From Flavobacteriales bacterium (GTDB lineage Bacteria > Bacteroidota > Bacteroidia > NS11-12g > UBA9320): a stretch of DNA of 64,000 bases. Made by a program: the position numbers and the translations under genes. The notes below the pieces were generated by a model that saw only the letters and a program-made list of their open reading frames with translations, was not told where the DNA came from and ran no database searches. Shown piece by piece: positions 15,598-25,087 of the stretch. Position 1 is the stretch's first letter, and every line of letters begins with the position of its first letter. Where the stretch lies: assembly GCA_020635435.1 (NCBI GenBank), contig JACJZU010000002.1, positions 585,359 to 649,358 on the forward strand. Direction: 5' to 3'.

Positions 15598-16938
15598 GTG
15601 AAGATAATCATCGCCGGCGCAGGCGAAGTGGGATTTCACCTTGCGCGTTTACTTTCCCGGGAATCGCAGGACATCGTTCTCATCGATAACGATCAAAGGG
15701 TTCTGAATCGGGCTCAAAATGAACTCGATGCCTTTGTGATGCGAGGTAATGCCACATCACTGCGTGTGCTTGAAGAAGCCGAAGTAGCCGAGGCCGATCT
15801 GCTCATCGCGGTCACCTCGTCAGAAACTACCAATATCTCGGTCGCTACCATAGGCAAACAACTCGGTGCCAAAAAAACCATTGCCCGTGTAAATAACCCG
15901 GAATTTCTCGGGGCAAGCAGCAAGATCGATTTTGAGAAACTGGGTATTGATGTTCTGATCTCTCCGGAGGAACTGGCGGCCAAGGAGATATCCCGTCTCA
16001 TACGCCGTTCTGCATTTACCGACGCGTTCGAGTTTGAATTCGGAAAGCTTCTCCTGCTGGGCGTCAACCTCGAGAATCACTCCGAGATCATCGGTCAGCG
16101 CTGCTTCGATGTGGGCTATGCAGGTGAAACCAAGAACTTCACCACGATCGCAATTCAGCGCGCCAATAAAACGCTTGTTCCCGGACGCGACCTCACTTTT
16201 CAATTGGGCGACCATGCCTATTTCGTTTCCTGTCCCGATGGCGTGGAAGAAGTGCTCGCACTGGCCGGCAAGCAGTCCCTGCAGATCAAAAATGTAATGA
16301 TCCTGGGTGGAGGTCGTGTGGGCATCAATACAGCATCTAAGATCAAGAAACGCAGGAACGTGAAGATCATCGAAACCGATCCCCAGAAATGTTTCGAGAT
16401 CGCCGACGAATTGTCCGATGTGCTCGTGATCAATGATGATGGGCACAACGTGAAACTCCTTGAGGAAGAGAATATAGTTGAGATGGACGCGTTCATCGCA
16501 GTTACCGGGAACTCCGAGACCAATATCATCAGCTGCCTCCTGGCCAAATCCTTTGGTGTAAAGAAGACCATTGCACTCGTGGAGAATATAGACTACATCA
16601 ACCTTTCACAAACCATCGGTATCGACACACTGATCAACAAGAAACTCATTGCTGCCAACAATATATTCCGCTATGTGCGACAGGGAGTAGTGGTGAATAT
16701 TGCGGGTCTGCACGGGGTGGAAGGGGAGATCCTCGAATTCGTGGTACACAAGGATAGCCTGATAACACGAAAACCACTGCGCGACATCAGTTTCCCGAAA
16801 GATGCCATCATCGGCGGACTTGTTCGACATAGAGAGGGTACGATCATCACCGGGGATGAGCACCTCATCAGTGGCGACCGGGTTGTTGTATTTACCAAGA
16901 ATAACGCTGTAAAAGACGTCGAGAAACTCTTCAATTAA
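15598..16938 (+). CDS. trkA: TrkA, NAD-binding regulatory protein of Trk potassium uptake
   Basis: A 446-residue peripheral membrane protein that gates the TrkH potassium channel in response to nucleotides. It contains two tandem RCK units. The first Rossmann motif is GAGEVG (residues 7-12), ending its strand at D30, and the second is GGGRVG (237-242), each followed by a TrkA-C domain (the second ending in GDRVVVFTK). The length is standard for full two-domain TrkA. It uses a GTG start, supported by the alignment of MKIIIAGAGEVG with the family. Its stop codon overlaps the start of trkH by one base. Confidence 0.96.
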   Translation: MKIIIAGAGEVGFHLARLLSRESQDIVLIDNDQRVLNRAQNELDAFVMRGNATSLRVLEEAEVAEADLLIAVTSSETTNISVATIGKQLGAKKTIARVNNPEFLGASSKIDFEKLGIDVLISPEELAAKEISRLIRRSAFTDAFEFEFGKLLLLGVNLENHSEIIGQRCFDVGYAGETKNFTTIAIQRANKTLVPGRDLTFQLGDHAYFVSCPDGVEEVLALAGKQSLQIKNVMILGGGRVGINTASKIKKRRNVKIIETDPQKCFEIADELSDVLVINDDGHNVKLLEEENIVEMDAFIAVTGNSETNIISCLLAKSFGVKKTIALVENIDYINLSQTIGIDTLINKKLIAANNIFRYVRQGVVVNIAGLHGVEGEILEFVVHKDSLITRKPLRDISFPKDAIIGGLVRHREGTIITGDEHLISGDRVVVFTKNNAVKDVEKLFN

Positions 16939-18389
16939 TGCTGAACTGGAAGGTAATTCTCAATATTCTTGGCAGCCTCCTGATGCTCAATGGCTTCTTT
17001 ATGGCTTTCGGTATTCCGGTGAGTCTTTATTATGGAGAGGGTGGACTGATCCCCATTCTGCTCAGTGCCGCTTTTACCGGGAATCTAGGATTTCTACTTT
17101 GGTTTGTCACGCGCAAGGGAGAGAAAACACTTCGAACAAAAGACGGATACATCATCGTTACGGCCGGTTGGCTCGTTATGTCATTGAGTGGGTCCTTGCC
17201 CTATATGCTCAGCGGGGCGATCCCCCAATTCTCCAGCGCACTTTTTGAAACCATTTCGGGCTATACAACAACGGGTTCCTCCACACTGAGCGATATTGAG
17301 GCGCTGCCTAAAGGTATTTTATTCTGGCGTAGCCTCACCCAATGGATCGGTGGCATGGGTATCATTGTGCTCACCGTTGCCATCCTTCCACTTTTGGGAG
17401 TGGGGGGTATGCAACTTTTTATGGCAGAATCTCCCGGTCCGAGTGCGGATAAACTCCACCCACGCATCACCGAAACAGCCAAGCGATTGTGGTTGATCTA
17501 CGTGGGGCTTACCATCGTTGAATCCGTTCTGTTGAAAATGTTCGGAATGAATTGGTACGATGCAGTGAATCATGCCATGACCACGGTATCCACAGGTGGC
17601 TTCAGTACGATGAATGCCAGTATTGCCGCCTATGATAGCCCGGCCATACACTACACGATCAGCTTGTTCATGTTCTTCGGCGGTCTCAACTTTACCCTGA
17701 TCTATTTCTTCCTGAAAGGCAGGGTTTCGCGTGTGTTTGAAAATGAGGAATTCCGCTACTACCTCGGCATTCTCGTGTTGAGTATCACGGCCGGAATGAT
17801 CTCCCTGCAACAGATGTTTCCCGATCGATGGAGTCAGAATCTGGATGAGATCGTATTCCAGGTTGTGAGTATTCTTACCACAACCGGATTTGCAACCGCA
17901 GATTATACCGCCTGGAGTCCGTTCCTCGTGCTCATGTTCTTCATCCTCATGTTCTTCGGTGCAAGCGCCGGTTCCACGAGCGGAGGACTCAAGATCGTGC
18001 GCCATGTGATCATCACCAAGAACGGTCTCAGTGAATTGAAACGACTCATCCACCCGAGCGCAGTAGTACCCGTTCGTTACAACGGCAAGGCCGTAGGTCA
18101 GAAGATCACCTACAACATCCTCGCATTTTTCTTCATTTACCTGGGTGTGTTCCTCATCGGAACCATTGTGATGACCATGTACAACTACGATCTGCTCACG
18201 GCTGCCGGGGCAACCATCTCTTCCCTGGGCAATATCGGACCGGGAATCGGAATGGTCGGGCCTATGTACAATTTCTCTCAGTTCCCGGAGTCGGCCAAGC
18301 TCATTCTGGCCTTTACCATGCTGCTGGGACGACTGGAATTATTTACCATACTTCTCCTCTTCTCCAGACATTACTGGCGAAAAGTATAG
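16938..18389 (+). CDS. trkH: TrkH, potassium uptake membrane subunit
   Basis: A 483-residue inner-membrane K+ transporter subunit. The four pore loops with their conserved glycines can be picked out: G113 in GYTTTGSSTL, G220 in TTVSTGGFSTM, G317 in ILTTTGFATAD and G431 in ISSLGNIGPG. An asymmetric first loop with serine after glycine is usual in the family. The gene starts within the stop codon of trkA (TAATG), so the pair is translationally coupled and the products act together. It converges on queA, with only 34 nt between the stop codons and no evident terminator hairpin. Confidence 0.96.
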   Translation: MLNWKVILNILGSLLMLNGFFMAFGIPVSLYYGEGGLIPILLSAAFTGNLGFLLWFVTRKGEKTLRTKDGYIIVTAGWLVMSLSGSLPYMLSGAIPQFSSALFETISGYTTTGSSTLSDIEALPKGILFWRSLTQWIGGMGIIVLTVAILPLLGVGGMQLFMAESPGPSADKLHPRITETAKRLWLIYVGLTIVESVLLKMFGMNWYDAVNHAMTTVSTGGFSTMNASIAAYDSPAIHYTISLFMFFGGLNFTLIYFFLKGRVSRVFENEEFRYYLGILVLSITAGMISLQQMFPDRWSQNLDEIVFQVVSILTTTGFATADYTAWSPFLVLMFFILMFFGASAGSTSGGLKIVRHVIITKNGLSELKRLIHPSAVVPVRYNGKAVGQKITYNILAFFFIYLGVFLIGTIVMTMYNYDLLTAAGATISSLGNIGPGIGMVGPMYNFSQFPESAKLILAFTMLLGRLELFTILLLFSRHYWRKV

Positions 18390-18423
18390 ACTTGAAGCCG
18401 ATCGGAAAAGTGGCCAACCTCCT

Positions 18424-19473
18424 TTAGAGGATCAGCAGGGCATCGCCGTAGGCGAGGAATCGGTATTCCTCCTTCACGGCCGTTTTGTAGAGTTGTTTCG
18501 TGAAATCGAGATCCCCGATGAACGCGGCAGTTGCCATGAGCAAGGTGGATTCGGGCTGATGGAAACTCGTGATGAAACTGGTCGGGATCTTGAAATCGTA
18601 AGGAGGGAACAGAAATTTATCCGTCCATTGATCGCTCGGATTGAGCATCCCAAACGCGGATACCGATGATTCCACCGCACGCAATACCGAGGTACCTACT
18701 GCACACACCTGTTTGCGCGCTGTCTTGGCCTTATTCACACGATCGGCCACATCCTGAGAGATGAAGAAACTCTCGGAATCCATTTTATGTTTGGTGAGAT
18801 CTTCAACTTCAACCGGACGCGAGGTGCCCAATCCGATATTCAGGTTGAGTTTGGCAAATTCACTGCCCTTGATCTCCATCCGCATCATCAACTCGCGGGT
18901 AAAATGCAGTCCGGCTTTAGGCGGGGCAATGGAACCATCCGTTTGAGCAAAAATGGTCTGATACCATTCCTGATCATCTTCCTCAACCGGACGTTTGATG
19001 TATTCCGGAAGCGGCGTTTCGCCCAGTTTATTGATGATATTGTTGAATTCTTCGTCGGTTCCGTCGAATAAGAAACGGATCGTACGACCGCGTGATGTCG
19101 TATTGTCGATCACTTCCGCAACCAATTCATCATCACCGAAGAAAAGTTTGTTGCCTACACGGATCTTTCGCGCCGGATCTACCAGTACATCCCACAAGCG
19201 CAATTCGTTGTTCAGTTCGCGCAACAGGAAAACCTCAATGCGCGCTCCGGTCTTCTCCTTGTTACCATACATCCGGGCCGGAAAAACCTTGGCATCATTC
19301 AGGATCAGCACATCTCCATCACCAAAGATGTCCAGAAGATCTCGAAATACCCGGTGCTCGATGCTCCGGTCGGAGCGGCGTACAACCATTAACCGGGCGT
19401 CATCGCGCTGACGTTCAGGATGTTGAGCGATCAGTTTTTCGGGGAGGGTGAACTTGAATTTGGAGAGTTTCAT
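18424..19473 (-). CDS. queA: S-adenosylmethionine:tRNA ribosyltransferase-isomerase
   Basis: A 349-residue QueA, which transfers and isomerises the ribosyl part of S-adenosylmethionine onto preQ1 in tRNA to make epoxyqueuosine. Family hallmarks are the N-terminal FTLPEKLIAQHPE, DDARLMVV, VLILNDAKVFPARMYG, then APPKAGLHFT and GLGTSRPVEVEDL, and the C-terminal SFHQPESTLLM and FLAYGDALLIL. Length and both ends look complete. It has its own -7 promoter element 31 nt upstream, after the rfaE1 gene. Confidence 0.96.
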   Translation of the reverse strand: MKLSKFKFTLPEKLIAQHPERQRDDARLMVVRRSDRSIEHRVFRDLLDIFGDGDVLILNDAKVFPARMYGNKEKTGARIEVFLLRELNNELRLWDVLVDPARKIRVGNKLFFGDDELVAEVIDNTTSRGRTIRFLFDGTDEEFNNIINKLGETPLPEYIKRPVEEDDQEWYQTIFAQTDGSIAPPKAGLHFTRELMMRMEIKGSEFAKLNLNIGLGTSRPVEVEDLTKHKMDSESFFISQDVADRVNKAKTARKQVCAVGTSVLRAVESSVSAFGMLNPSDQWTDKFLFPPYDFKIPTSFITSFHQPESTLLMATAAFIGDLDFTKQLYKTAVKEEYRFLAYGDALLIL

Positions 19474-19504
19474 GCAGGGAGGTCCTTTGACAAAAAAACG
19501 GCTG

Positions 19505-19512
19505 CAAAAATA
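19505..19512 (-). promoter_or_regulatory. -7 promoter element TATTTTTG for queA
   Basis: Exact TAnnTTTG match followed by C on the minus strand, in the 61-nt gap after rfaE1. No TTTG at -33. Confidence 0.45.
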
Positions 19513-19534
19513 CGAGTTATAACGATAAGTTGCG

Positions 19535-20518
19535 CTAATACATTAGTTCCAGCGCTTCGGTATAGAGTGTATCCCTGTCAATCGGCACAACACCGAGTTT
19601 TTCGCAAACCAATCCACCGGCCAGATTCGACAATTCCGCCGTTAACTGCGCATTCAATCCCAGCCCTACACAAAGTGCCGCAACACTTATCACCGAATCA
19701 CCTGCACCGCTTACATCAATTATCTTGCGTCGGTGTGCCGGAAATATCATGAACTTATCGTCGCGCAATATGGCCGTTCCGTCCTCGCTCAACGTCAGCA
19801 TCACCGTTTTGGCATCGATCTTCGCCTGTAAACTCCTCATGGCCTCTTCTATTTCCTGTAAACTGCTTAGGGAATGCATCAGGTTCAACCCCTCCACCAA
19901 CTCTTTCCGGTTTGGTTTGAACAGCGATACCCCTTTAAAGGATAGGAAATGCTCTTTCTTCGGATCAACTACAACCGGTACATTGGACTTTGCTGCCAGT
20001 TTCAGCACATCGCGGATAACCCTCGGGCTGAGAACGCCCTTGTTGTAATCCTGGATCACCAGAATATCGGAAGATGTCAAAGCCACTTTCAGAACTGAGA
20101 GCACGGCATTTTCGATGGATCGGTCCAATGGCTCAGTATCCTCCTCATCTACCCGAAGCACCTGTTGCTTATTCCCGATGATCCTGGTTTTTACCGTTGT
20201 TCGTCTCCTCGGATCGCGGATCAGATCGCAATCGATCTCCTGTTCGGCAAACAGTTGTTCGAGATATTCGCCCTCCATATCGTTTCCGACAACCGAACAT
20301 ACCCGAACCGCTGCACCGAGATTCTTTAAGTTCAGAGCAACATTTGCAGCTCCTCCGGCTCTGCGTTCCTTCGATTGAACCGAAACCACAGGCACAGGAG
20401 CCTCAGGGGATATGCGGTCAACTTTGCCGAAATAATAGGCATCGAGCATTACATCACCCAATACCAGAACGCGCTGGCTAAGGAATTCGTTGAATATCTG
20501 TGTGATCTGATCTTTCAA
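19535..20518 (-). CDS. rfaE1: Heptose-7-phosphate kinase domain protein (RfaE domain I, PfkB family)
   Basis: A 327-residue PfkB-type sugar kinase matching the first domain of HldE/RfaE, which phosphorylates D-glycero-D-manno-heptose 7-phosphate on the way to ADP- or GDP-heptose. The sugar-binding motif GGAANVA is at 55-61 and the catalytic GAGDS at 271-275, with D274 as the base. The nucleotidyltransferase domain II of E. coli HldE is absent, as is usual in Bacteroidota, where it is a separate gene (not in this window). One base separates it from the upstream aminotransferase gene, so they are probably co-transcribed. Other PfkB substrates cannot be excluded. Confidence 0.9.
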   Translation of the reverse strand: MKDQITQIFNEFLSQRVLVLGDVMLDAYYFGKVDRISPEAPVPVVSVQSKERRAGGAANVALNLKNLGAAVRVCSVVGNDMEGEYLEQLFAEQEIDCDLIRDPRRRTTVKTRIIGNKQQVLRVDEEDTEPLDRSIENAVLSVLKVALTSSDILVIQDYNKGVLSPRVIRDVLKLAAKSNVPVVVDPKKEHFLSFKGVSLFKPNRKELVEGLNLMHSLSSLQEIEEAMRSLQAKIDAKTVMLTLSEDGTAILRDDKFMIFPAHRRKIIDVSGAGDSVISVAALCVGLGLNAQLTAELSNLAGGLVCEKLGVVPIDRDTLYTEALELMY

Positions 20519-20519
20519 A

Positions 20520-21719
20520 TCAGGGCGTTAGTTTGGCCAGGGCCTCTTCCATTCGCTTCATGGCTTCTTTCAGATCCTCCATGGATGCAGCATAGCTGAT
20601 GCGTACGCACTCCGGATTGCCAAATGCGCTGCCGGATACTAAACTCACATGGCCAACATCGAGCAAGTACAGACAAAGATCCAGGGAGTTATGGATCACT
20701 TTATCGCCCCACATCTTCCCGAAATATACGCTCACATCGGGAAATACATAAAAAGCCCCCTCCGGTTTATTTGGTACGATGCCCGGAATCTGCTCAAGAG
20801 CCTTCACCACAAAATCCCTACGCTTTTTAAAGGTCTTGTTCATCTGCTTTGTGGGTGCCAGCGTTTGAGTAAGGGCGGCCAATGTAGCCCGCTGTGCGAT
20901 GGAATTTGCACCGGATGTGAACTGTCCCTGCAGTTTCTCACAGGCCTTGGCAACCCACAGCGGCGCACCAATATAACCGATCCTCCACCCGGTCATGGCA
21001 AATCCCTTGGAAACTCCGTTCACAGTGATCACCCGGTCTTTCAATTTAGGATTGGTTCCAATGCTTATGTGTTTTCCGGTGTATTGTATGTGCTCATAGA
21101 TCTCGTCGGAGACTACCAGAATGTCGGGGTGTTGTGCCAATACATTGGCCACAGAATCGAGGAAATCCTTATGAAATACAGTTCCGCTGGGATTGCATGG
21201 AGAAGAGAACAGGAAAAGCTTACTTCTTCGGTTCAGCACCTTCCTCAACTCATCCGGATCGAACTGGTAATTATTTTCAATGGAACTGTGCAGGATCACA
21301 GGAACACCTCCGGCAAGTTTGACCATTTCGGTATAACTCACCCAATACGGAGCCGGTATGATCACCTCATCGCCCTGATTCACCAGACTCATGATCACAT
21401 TCATGATACTGTGCTTGGCACCGCTCGATACAACGATCTGCTCTGCCGTGTAATCCAGCCCGTTCTCCTTTCGGAACTTCTCACTGATGGCCTCGCGCAG
21501 ATCCGCATAACCGGTAACAGGCGGATACTTCGTGTATCCTGCGTCCAGCGCCTCATGTGCCGCTTGTATAATATGATCGGGAGTGCCGAAATCCGGCTCA
21601 CCAATACTCAGATTGATGACATGTACGCCCTGAGCACTCAGCTCCCGGGCCTTTTTTGTCATCACCAGCGTCTGAGATTCAGTAACCCTCCGTATCCTGT
21701 CCGATAATAAGTGATCCAT
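20520..21719 (-). CDS. Pyridoxal-phosphate aminotransferase, aspartate aminotransferase type Ib
   Basis: A 399-residue fold-type I aminotransferase. K238, in VNGVSKGFAMTGWRIGY, is the PLP lysine; NPSGT (186-190) and SDEIYEH (204-210) are the other standard motifs. The sequence follows the bacterial aspartate aminotransferase Ib group, exchanging the amino group between aspartate or a related amino acid and 2-oxoglutarate in the cytosol; the exact substrate range is inferred. It is the first gene of a minus-strand pair with rfaE1 and diverges from clpB. The upstream octamer TAATTTAG (21735-21728) is one base off the -7 consensus. Confidence 0.92.
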   Translation of the reverse strand: MDHLLSDRIRRVTESQTLVMTKKARELSAQGVHVINLSIGEPDFGTPDHIIQAAHEALDAGYTKYPPVTGYADLREAISEKFRKENGLDYTAEQIVVSSGAKHSIMNVIMSLVNQGDEVIIPAPYWVSYTEMVKLAGGVPVILHSSIENNYQFDPDELRKVLNRRSKLFLFSSPCNPSGTVFHKDFLDSVANVLAQHPDILVVSDEIYEHIQYTGKHISIGTNPKLKDRVITVNGVSKGFAMTGWRIGYIGAPLWVAKACEKLQGQFTSGANSIAQRATLAALTQTLAPTKQMNKTFKKRRDFVVKALEQIPGIVPNKPEGAFYVFPDVSVYFGKMWGDKVIHNSLDLCLYLLDVGHVSLVSGSAFGNPECVRISYAASMEDLKEAMKRMEEALAKLTP

Positions 21720-22034
21720 TCAGGCCGCTAAATTACTCAGAAATGGAATTGCCTAGTAGATCTCCTCGATTATCCCTGCGCATTAATACGTCGTTTTTTT
21801 GCGATCGAGGGTGGATCCCTCCTAATCGTATCTCCCCTGTGAAACCGTTTTCGGAAGGAATAATGACAGTTTTACCGTTTTTAAACCGTGAGCACGTTGT
21901 GTTTCGGAAATATTGACAGTATTATAGAATGCAAACTCCGGTTTTCCGTCGGAATGTCGGGTTATACGGGCTGGCCGATGCTTTGAGCCTGAGGAAGAAA
22001 ATCCACAAGAAAAACAATATAAAGGAATAGAAAT
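21720..22034. other. Divergent intergenic region between the aminotransferase gene and clpB
   Basis: A 315-nt region without a coding pattern. It must hold the promoters of the aminotransferase (minus) and clpB (plus). For clpB I see no good TAnnTTTG box. The notable content is the imperfect direct repeat at 21849-21924, described separately. The last 20 nt before clpB are A-rich, which is common at start sites in this phylum. Confidence 0.6.
21849..21924 (+). repeat. Two imperfect direct repeats upstream of clpB (possible operator)
   Basis: TTTCGGAA followed by ATAATGACAGT (copy 1, from 21849) and TTTCGGAA followed by ATATTGACAGT (copy 2, from 21902) share the pattern TTTCGGAA-n(2 or 0)-ATAnTGACAGTnTTA. 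The copies start 53 nt apart, about five helical turns, and lie 110-190 nt before the clpB start. They could be paired binding sites for a stress regulator. This is seen by eye only. Confidence 0.45.
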
Positions 22035-24629
22035 ATGAACCTGAATCAATTCACGATAAAATCACAGGAGGCCATTCAGAAAGCGCAGGAACTCGCCATG
22101 AGTGCCTCAAACCAGGCCATTGAAACCGGCCATTTACTAAAGGGGATCCTGATCACCGACGAGGAAGTGATCCGTTTTGCACTGAAAAAAGTGAATGCCA
22201 ATGTACAGCGCATTGAGCAAACACTGGATGCCATCCTGCAAAGCTACGCCCGGGTAGACGGGGGCGGACAGTATCTATCACGCGATGCGAACGCCGCACT
22301 GGTGAAAGCACAGACCTACCTCAAAGAATTCGGAGATGAATTCGTTACAGTTGAACACCTGTTTCTGGCGCTTCTCAATGGGAATGACCAGATCGCGAAT
22401 ATGCTGAAGGATGCCGGTGTGGCTGATAAAGAAATACGTGCCGCCTTCCGTCAACTTCGCGGTGGGAGTAAGGTAACGAGTTCCAGTGCCGAAGCGCAAT
22501 ATAATGCGCTCAACAAATATGCCCGGAACCTCAACGAACTGGCTGAGGCAGGTAAGCTCGATCCCGTGATCGGCCGAGACGACGAGATCCGCCGTGTTCT
22601 GCAGATCCTGTCGCGCCGTACAAAGAACAATCCGGTGCTCATCGGTGAACCCGGTGTTGGTAAAACCGCGATCGCAGAGGGGTTGGCGCACCGTATCGTG
22701 AGTGGCGATGTGCCTGAGAATTTAAAGAGCAAGAAAATATTCTCACTCGATATGGGGGCCCTCATTGCCGGAGCCAAGTATAAGGGCGAGTTTGAAGAAC
22801 GTCTGAAAGCGGTCGTGAAGGAAGTGATCGACTCAGATGGAGAACTCATCTTGTTCATAGACGAGATCCATACTTTGGTAGGTGCAGGGGCATCGGGAGA
22901 AGGGGCCATGGATGCCGCGAATATCCTGAAACCGGCATTGGCCCGTGGCGAATTGCGCGCCATCGGCGCAACCACGCTGGCCGAATACCAGAAGTACATC
23001 GAAAAGGATAAGGCCCTGGAACGCCGATTTCAGAATGTACTGGTCGATGAACCCGACACACAGGATGCGATCAGCATATTGCGCGGACTCAAAGAGAAGT
23101 ATGAGGTACATCACAAGGTGCGCATAAAAGATGAAGCGATAATCGCTGCCGTTGAGCTTTCCCAGCGCTATATAAGCGATCGTTTTCTGCCCGATAAGGC
23201 CATCGACCTGATCGATGAGGCAGCAGCCAAATTACGGCTCGAGATAGACTCCGTTCCGGAAGAACTCGATGAGATCGAACGCCGCATCATGCAGCTGGAA
23301 ATTGAACGCGAAGCGATCAAACGGGAGAATGACCATTCGAAACTCGAAAAACTCAATGAAGAGATCGCCAACTTGAGTGAGGAACGCAATCAACTCAAAG
23401 CGCGCTGGCAGGCTGAAAAAGATATCGTGGATAATATTCAGCTCAAAAAAGAACAGATCGAACAATTCAAACTCGAAGCGGAACAAGCTGAACGAGGTGG
23501 TGATTTCGGACGGGTGGCGGAGCTGCGATATGGCAAAATACGTGAGGCACAACAGGAACTCGACAACCTGAAAGCCGAACTGGACAGCAAGCAAAGCGAA
23601 CATTCTCTCGTAAAAGAAGAAGTAACACGCGAGGATATAGCCGACGTGGTGAACCGCTGGACCGGAATACCTGTAAAAAGCATGCTACAGGGAGAACGGG
23701 AGAAATTGCTCCATCTTGAAGAAGAATTACACAAGCGCGTGGTCGGACAGGAAGAGGCGATCTCCGCCATTTCGGATGCCATAAGGCGCAGCCGGGCCGG
23801 TTTGAGCGACCCGGGTAAACCGATCGGTTCATTCATATTCCTCGGAACTACCGGAGTGGGGAAAACCGAACTCGCCAAGGCATTAGCCGAATACCTCTTC
23901 GATCAGGAAAATGCGATGGTTCGCATCGATATGAGTGAATATCAGGAGAAACACACCGTTTCGCGACTTATCGGAGCACCTCCCGGCTATGTTGGGTATG
24001 ATGAAGGCGGTCAGCTCACCGAAGCAGTGCGCCGAAAACCATACAGCGTGATCCTCCTCGACGAGATCGAGAAAGCACACCCCGATGTTTTCAATATCCT
24101 GCTCCAGGTACTGGACGATGGCAGGCTCACCGACAACAAAGGTCGAACCGCCAACTTTCGGAATACCATTGTGATCATGACCTCCAATATCGGTTCACAC
24201 CTGATACAGGAACGCTTCGAGAATCTGGAAAGCGATCGGGAAACCATCATCGCCAAAACGAAACTTGAAGTTTTTGAATTGCTGAAGAAGACCATCAGAC
24301 CGGAATTCCTGAACCGAATCGACGAACTTATCATGTTCACCCCGCTCGATCGCGACGAGGTGCGCTCCATTGTCGATATTCAGATCGATTCCCTGAAGAA
24401 ACGCATGGAACAAATGGGCGTTGATCTGGACGTAGGAGAGGAGGCCCGCGATTGGCTGGCTGAACTTGGTTTTGATCCGCAATTCGGAGCTCGTCCACTT
24501 AAAAGGGTCATCCAAAAGGAGATCCTGAACGAACTTTCCAAGGAGATCCTGAAAGGTACTGTTTCCAACGATTCGAGGATACTTATTCGCTTGAACAGCA
24601 AGAAGCAATTCGAATTCGTGAACGAATAA
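22035..24629 (+). CDS. clpB: ClpB, ATP-dependent disaggregase
   Basis: An 864-residue Hsp100 chaperone that pulls apart protein aggregates with DnaK. An N-terminal Clp_N domain (to about 145) is followed by the first AAA+ module with Walker A GEPGVGKT (204-211) and Walker B LILFIDEIHT, then a long charged coiled-coil middle domain (about 400-525) that distinguishes ClpB from ClpA and ClpC. The second AAA+ module has Walker A GTTGVGKT (604-611) and ILLDEIEKAHPD. The IGF/LGF tripeptide used for ClpP docking is not evident, as expected. It diverges from the aminotransferase gene and faces the repeat array. Confidence 0.97.
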   Translation: MNLNQFTIKSQEAIQKAQELAMSASNQAIETGHLLKGILITDEEVIRFALKKVNANVQRIEQTLDAILQSYARVDGGGQYLSRDANAALVKAQTYLKEFGDEFVTVEHLFLALLNGNDQIANMLKDAGVADKEIRAAFRQLRGGSKVTSSSAEAQYNALNKYARNLNELAEAGKLDPVIGRDDEIRRVLQILSRRTKNNPVLIGEPGVGKTAIAEGLAHRIVSGDVPENLKSKKIFSLDMGALIAGAKYKGEFEERLKAVVKEVIDSDGELILFIDEIHTLVGAGASGEGAMDAANILKPALARGELRAIGATTLAEYQKYIEKDKALERRFQNVLVDEPDTQDAISILRGLKEKYEVHHKVRIKDEAIIAAVELSQRYISDRFLPDKAIDLIDEAAAKLRLEIDSVPEELDEIERRIMQLEIEREAIKRENDHSKLEKLNEEIANLSEERNQLKARWQAEKDIVDNIQLKKEQIEQFKLEAEQAERGGDFGRVAELRYGKIREAQQELDNLKAELDSKQSEHSLVKEEVTREDIADVVNRWTGIPVKSMLQGEREKLLHLEEELHKRVVGQEEAISAISDAIRRSRAGLSDPGKPIGSFIFLGTTGVGKTELAKALAEYLFDQENAMVRIDMSEYQEKHTVSRLIGAPPGYVGYDEGGQLTEAVRRKPYSVILLDEIEKAHPDVFNILLQVLDDGRLTDNKGRTANFRNTIVIMTSNIGSHLIQERFENLESDRETIIAKTKLEVFELLKKTIRPEFLNRIDELIMFTPLDRDEVRSIVDIQIDSLKKRMEQMGVDLDVGEEARDWLAELGFDPQFGARPLKRVIQKEILNELSKEILKGTVSNDSRILIRLNSKKQFEFVNE

Positions 24630-24634
24630 CGCAT

Positions 24635-24653
24635 ATAGGCCAGACTGGTCTAT
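24635..24653 (+). terminator. Small hairpin just after clpB, possible transcript end
   Basis: ATAGGCC and GGTCTAT pair over 7 bp (one G-U) with a 5-nt loop, starting 5 nt after the clpB stop. No T-run follows, so termination is only possible together with the larger palindrome at 24661-24688. Confidence 0.35.
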
Positions 24654-24660
24654 TTGCAAA

Positions 24661-24688
24661 GGAGCCGCGGTGTGCACACCGCGGCTCC
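24661..24688. repeat. Perfect 28-bp GC-rich palindrome after clpB
   Basis: GGAGCCGCGGTGTG is followed immediately by its reverse complement CACACCGCGGCTCC, giving a 28-bp uninterrupted palindrome. As RNA it would form a stem of about 12 bp with a TGCA loop. No T-run follows on either strand. It stands 12 nt before the first unit of the repeat array and may be a strong RNA stem that blocks exonucleases, a transcript end for clpB, or a protein-binding site. Confidence 0.7.
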
Positions 24689-24721
24689 ACGCCTAAAAAA
24701 TCCTTCCATTATCTGTGTTGA

Positions 24722-24779
24722 TCTGTGTGATCTGTGGTGAAATAGCGACGTAAATTCCTTGCACCACAGATTACACAGA
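24722..24779. repeat. 18-bp stem-loop in repeat unit 1
   Basis: TCTGTGTGATCTGTGGTG (24722-24739) pairs with 24762-24779 over 18 bp, with one G-U wobble and a 22-nt loop. The same stem in unit 2 has a different wobble position. Confidence 0.75.
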
Positions 24780-25087
24780 CTTACACAGATTTTTCACAGA
24801 TTACTTTGTCCTTCGTGATCTTTATGAATCGGTATGATCCGTGGAGCAAGATCTGCAGCCAGGTCGCGGCAGCTTATCCTTCGCTTAGGGCTTGCGCAGC
24901 CCTATAACCCGCGCCTACTTTTTTGGCTCAAAAAGTAGGCAAAAGAGCTTCGGGAATTTAAAGCGCACGGCCCACAACGCGCGCACCCACAAATTCCCGA
25001 ACCTAAACAAGGATCTTCTCGTTCTCAAAGCTTTAAAAAATCCTTCCATTATCTGTGCAAATCTGTGTTAATCTGTGGTTAAAAAAA

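Noticed and set aside
20649..21707. 352-codon open frame opposite the aminotransferase gene
   Set aside because: Antisense shadow of a gene with all PLP-enzyme motifs; no domain pattern in the shadow frame.
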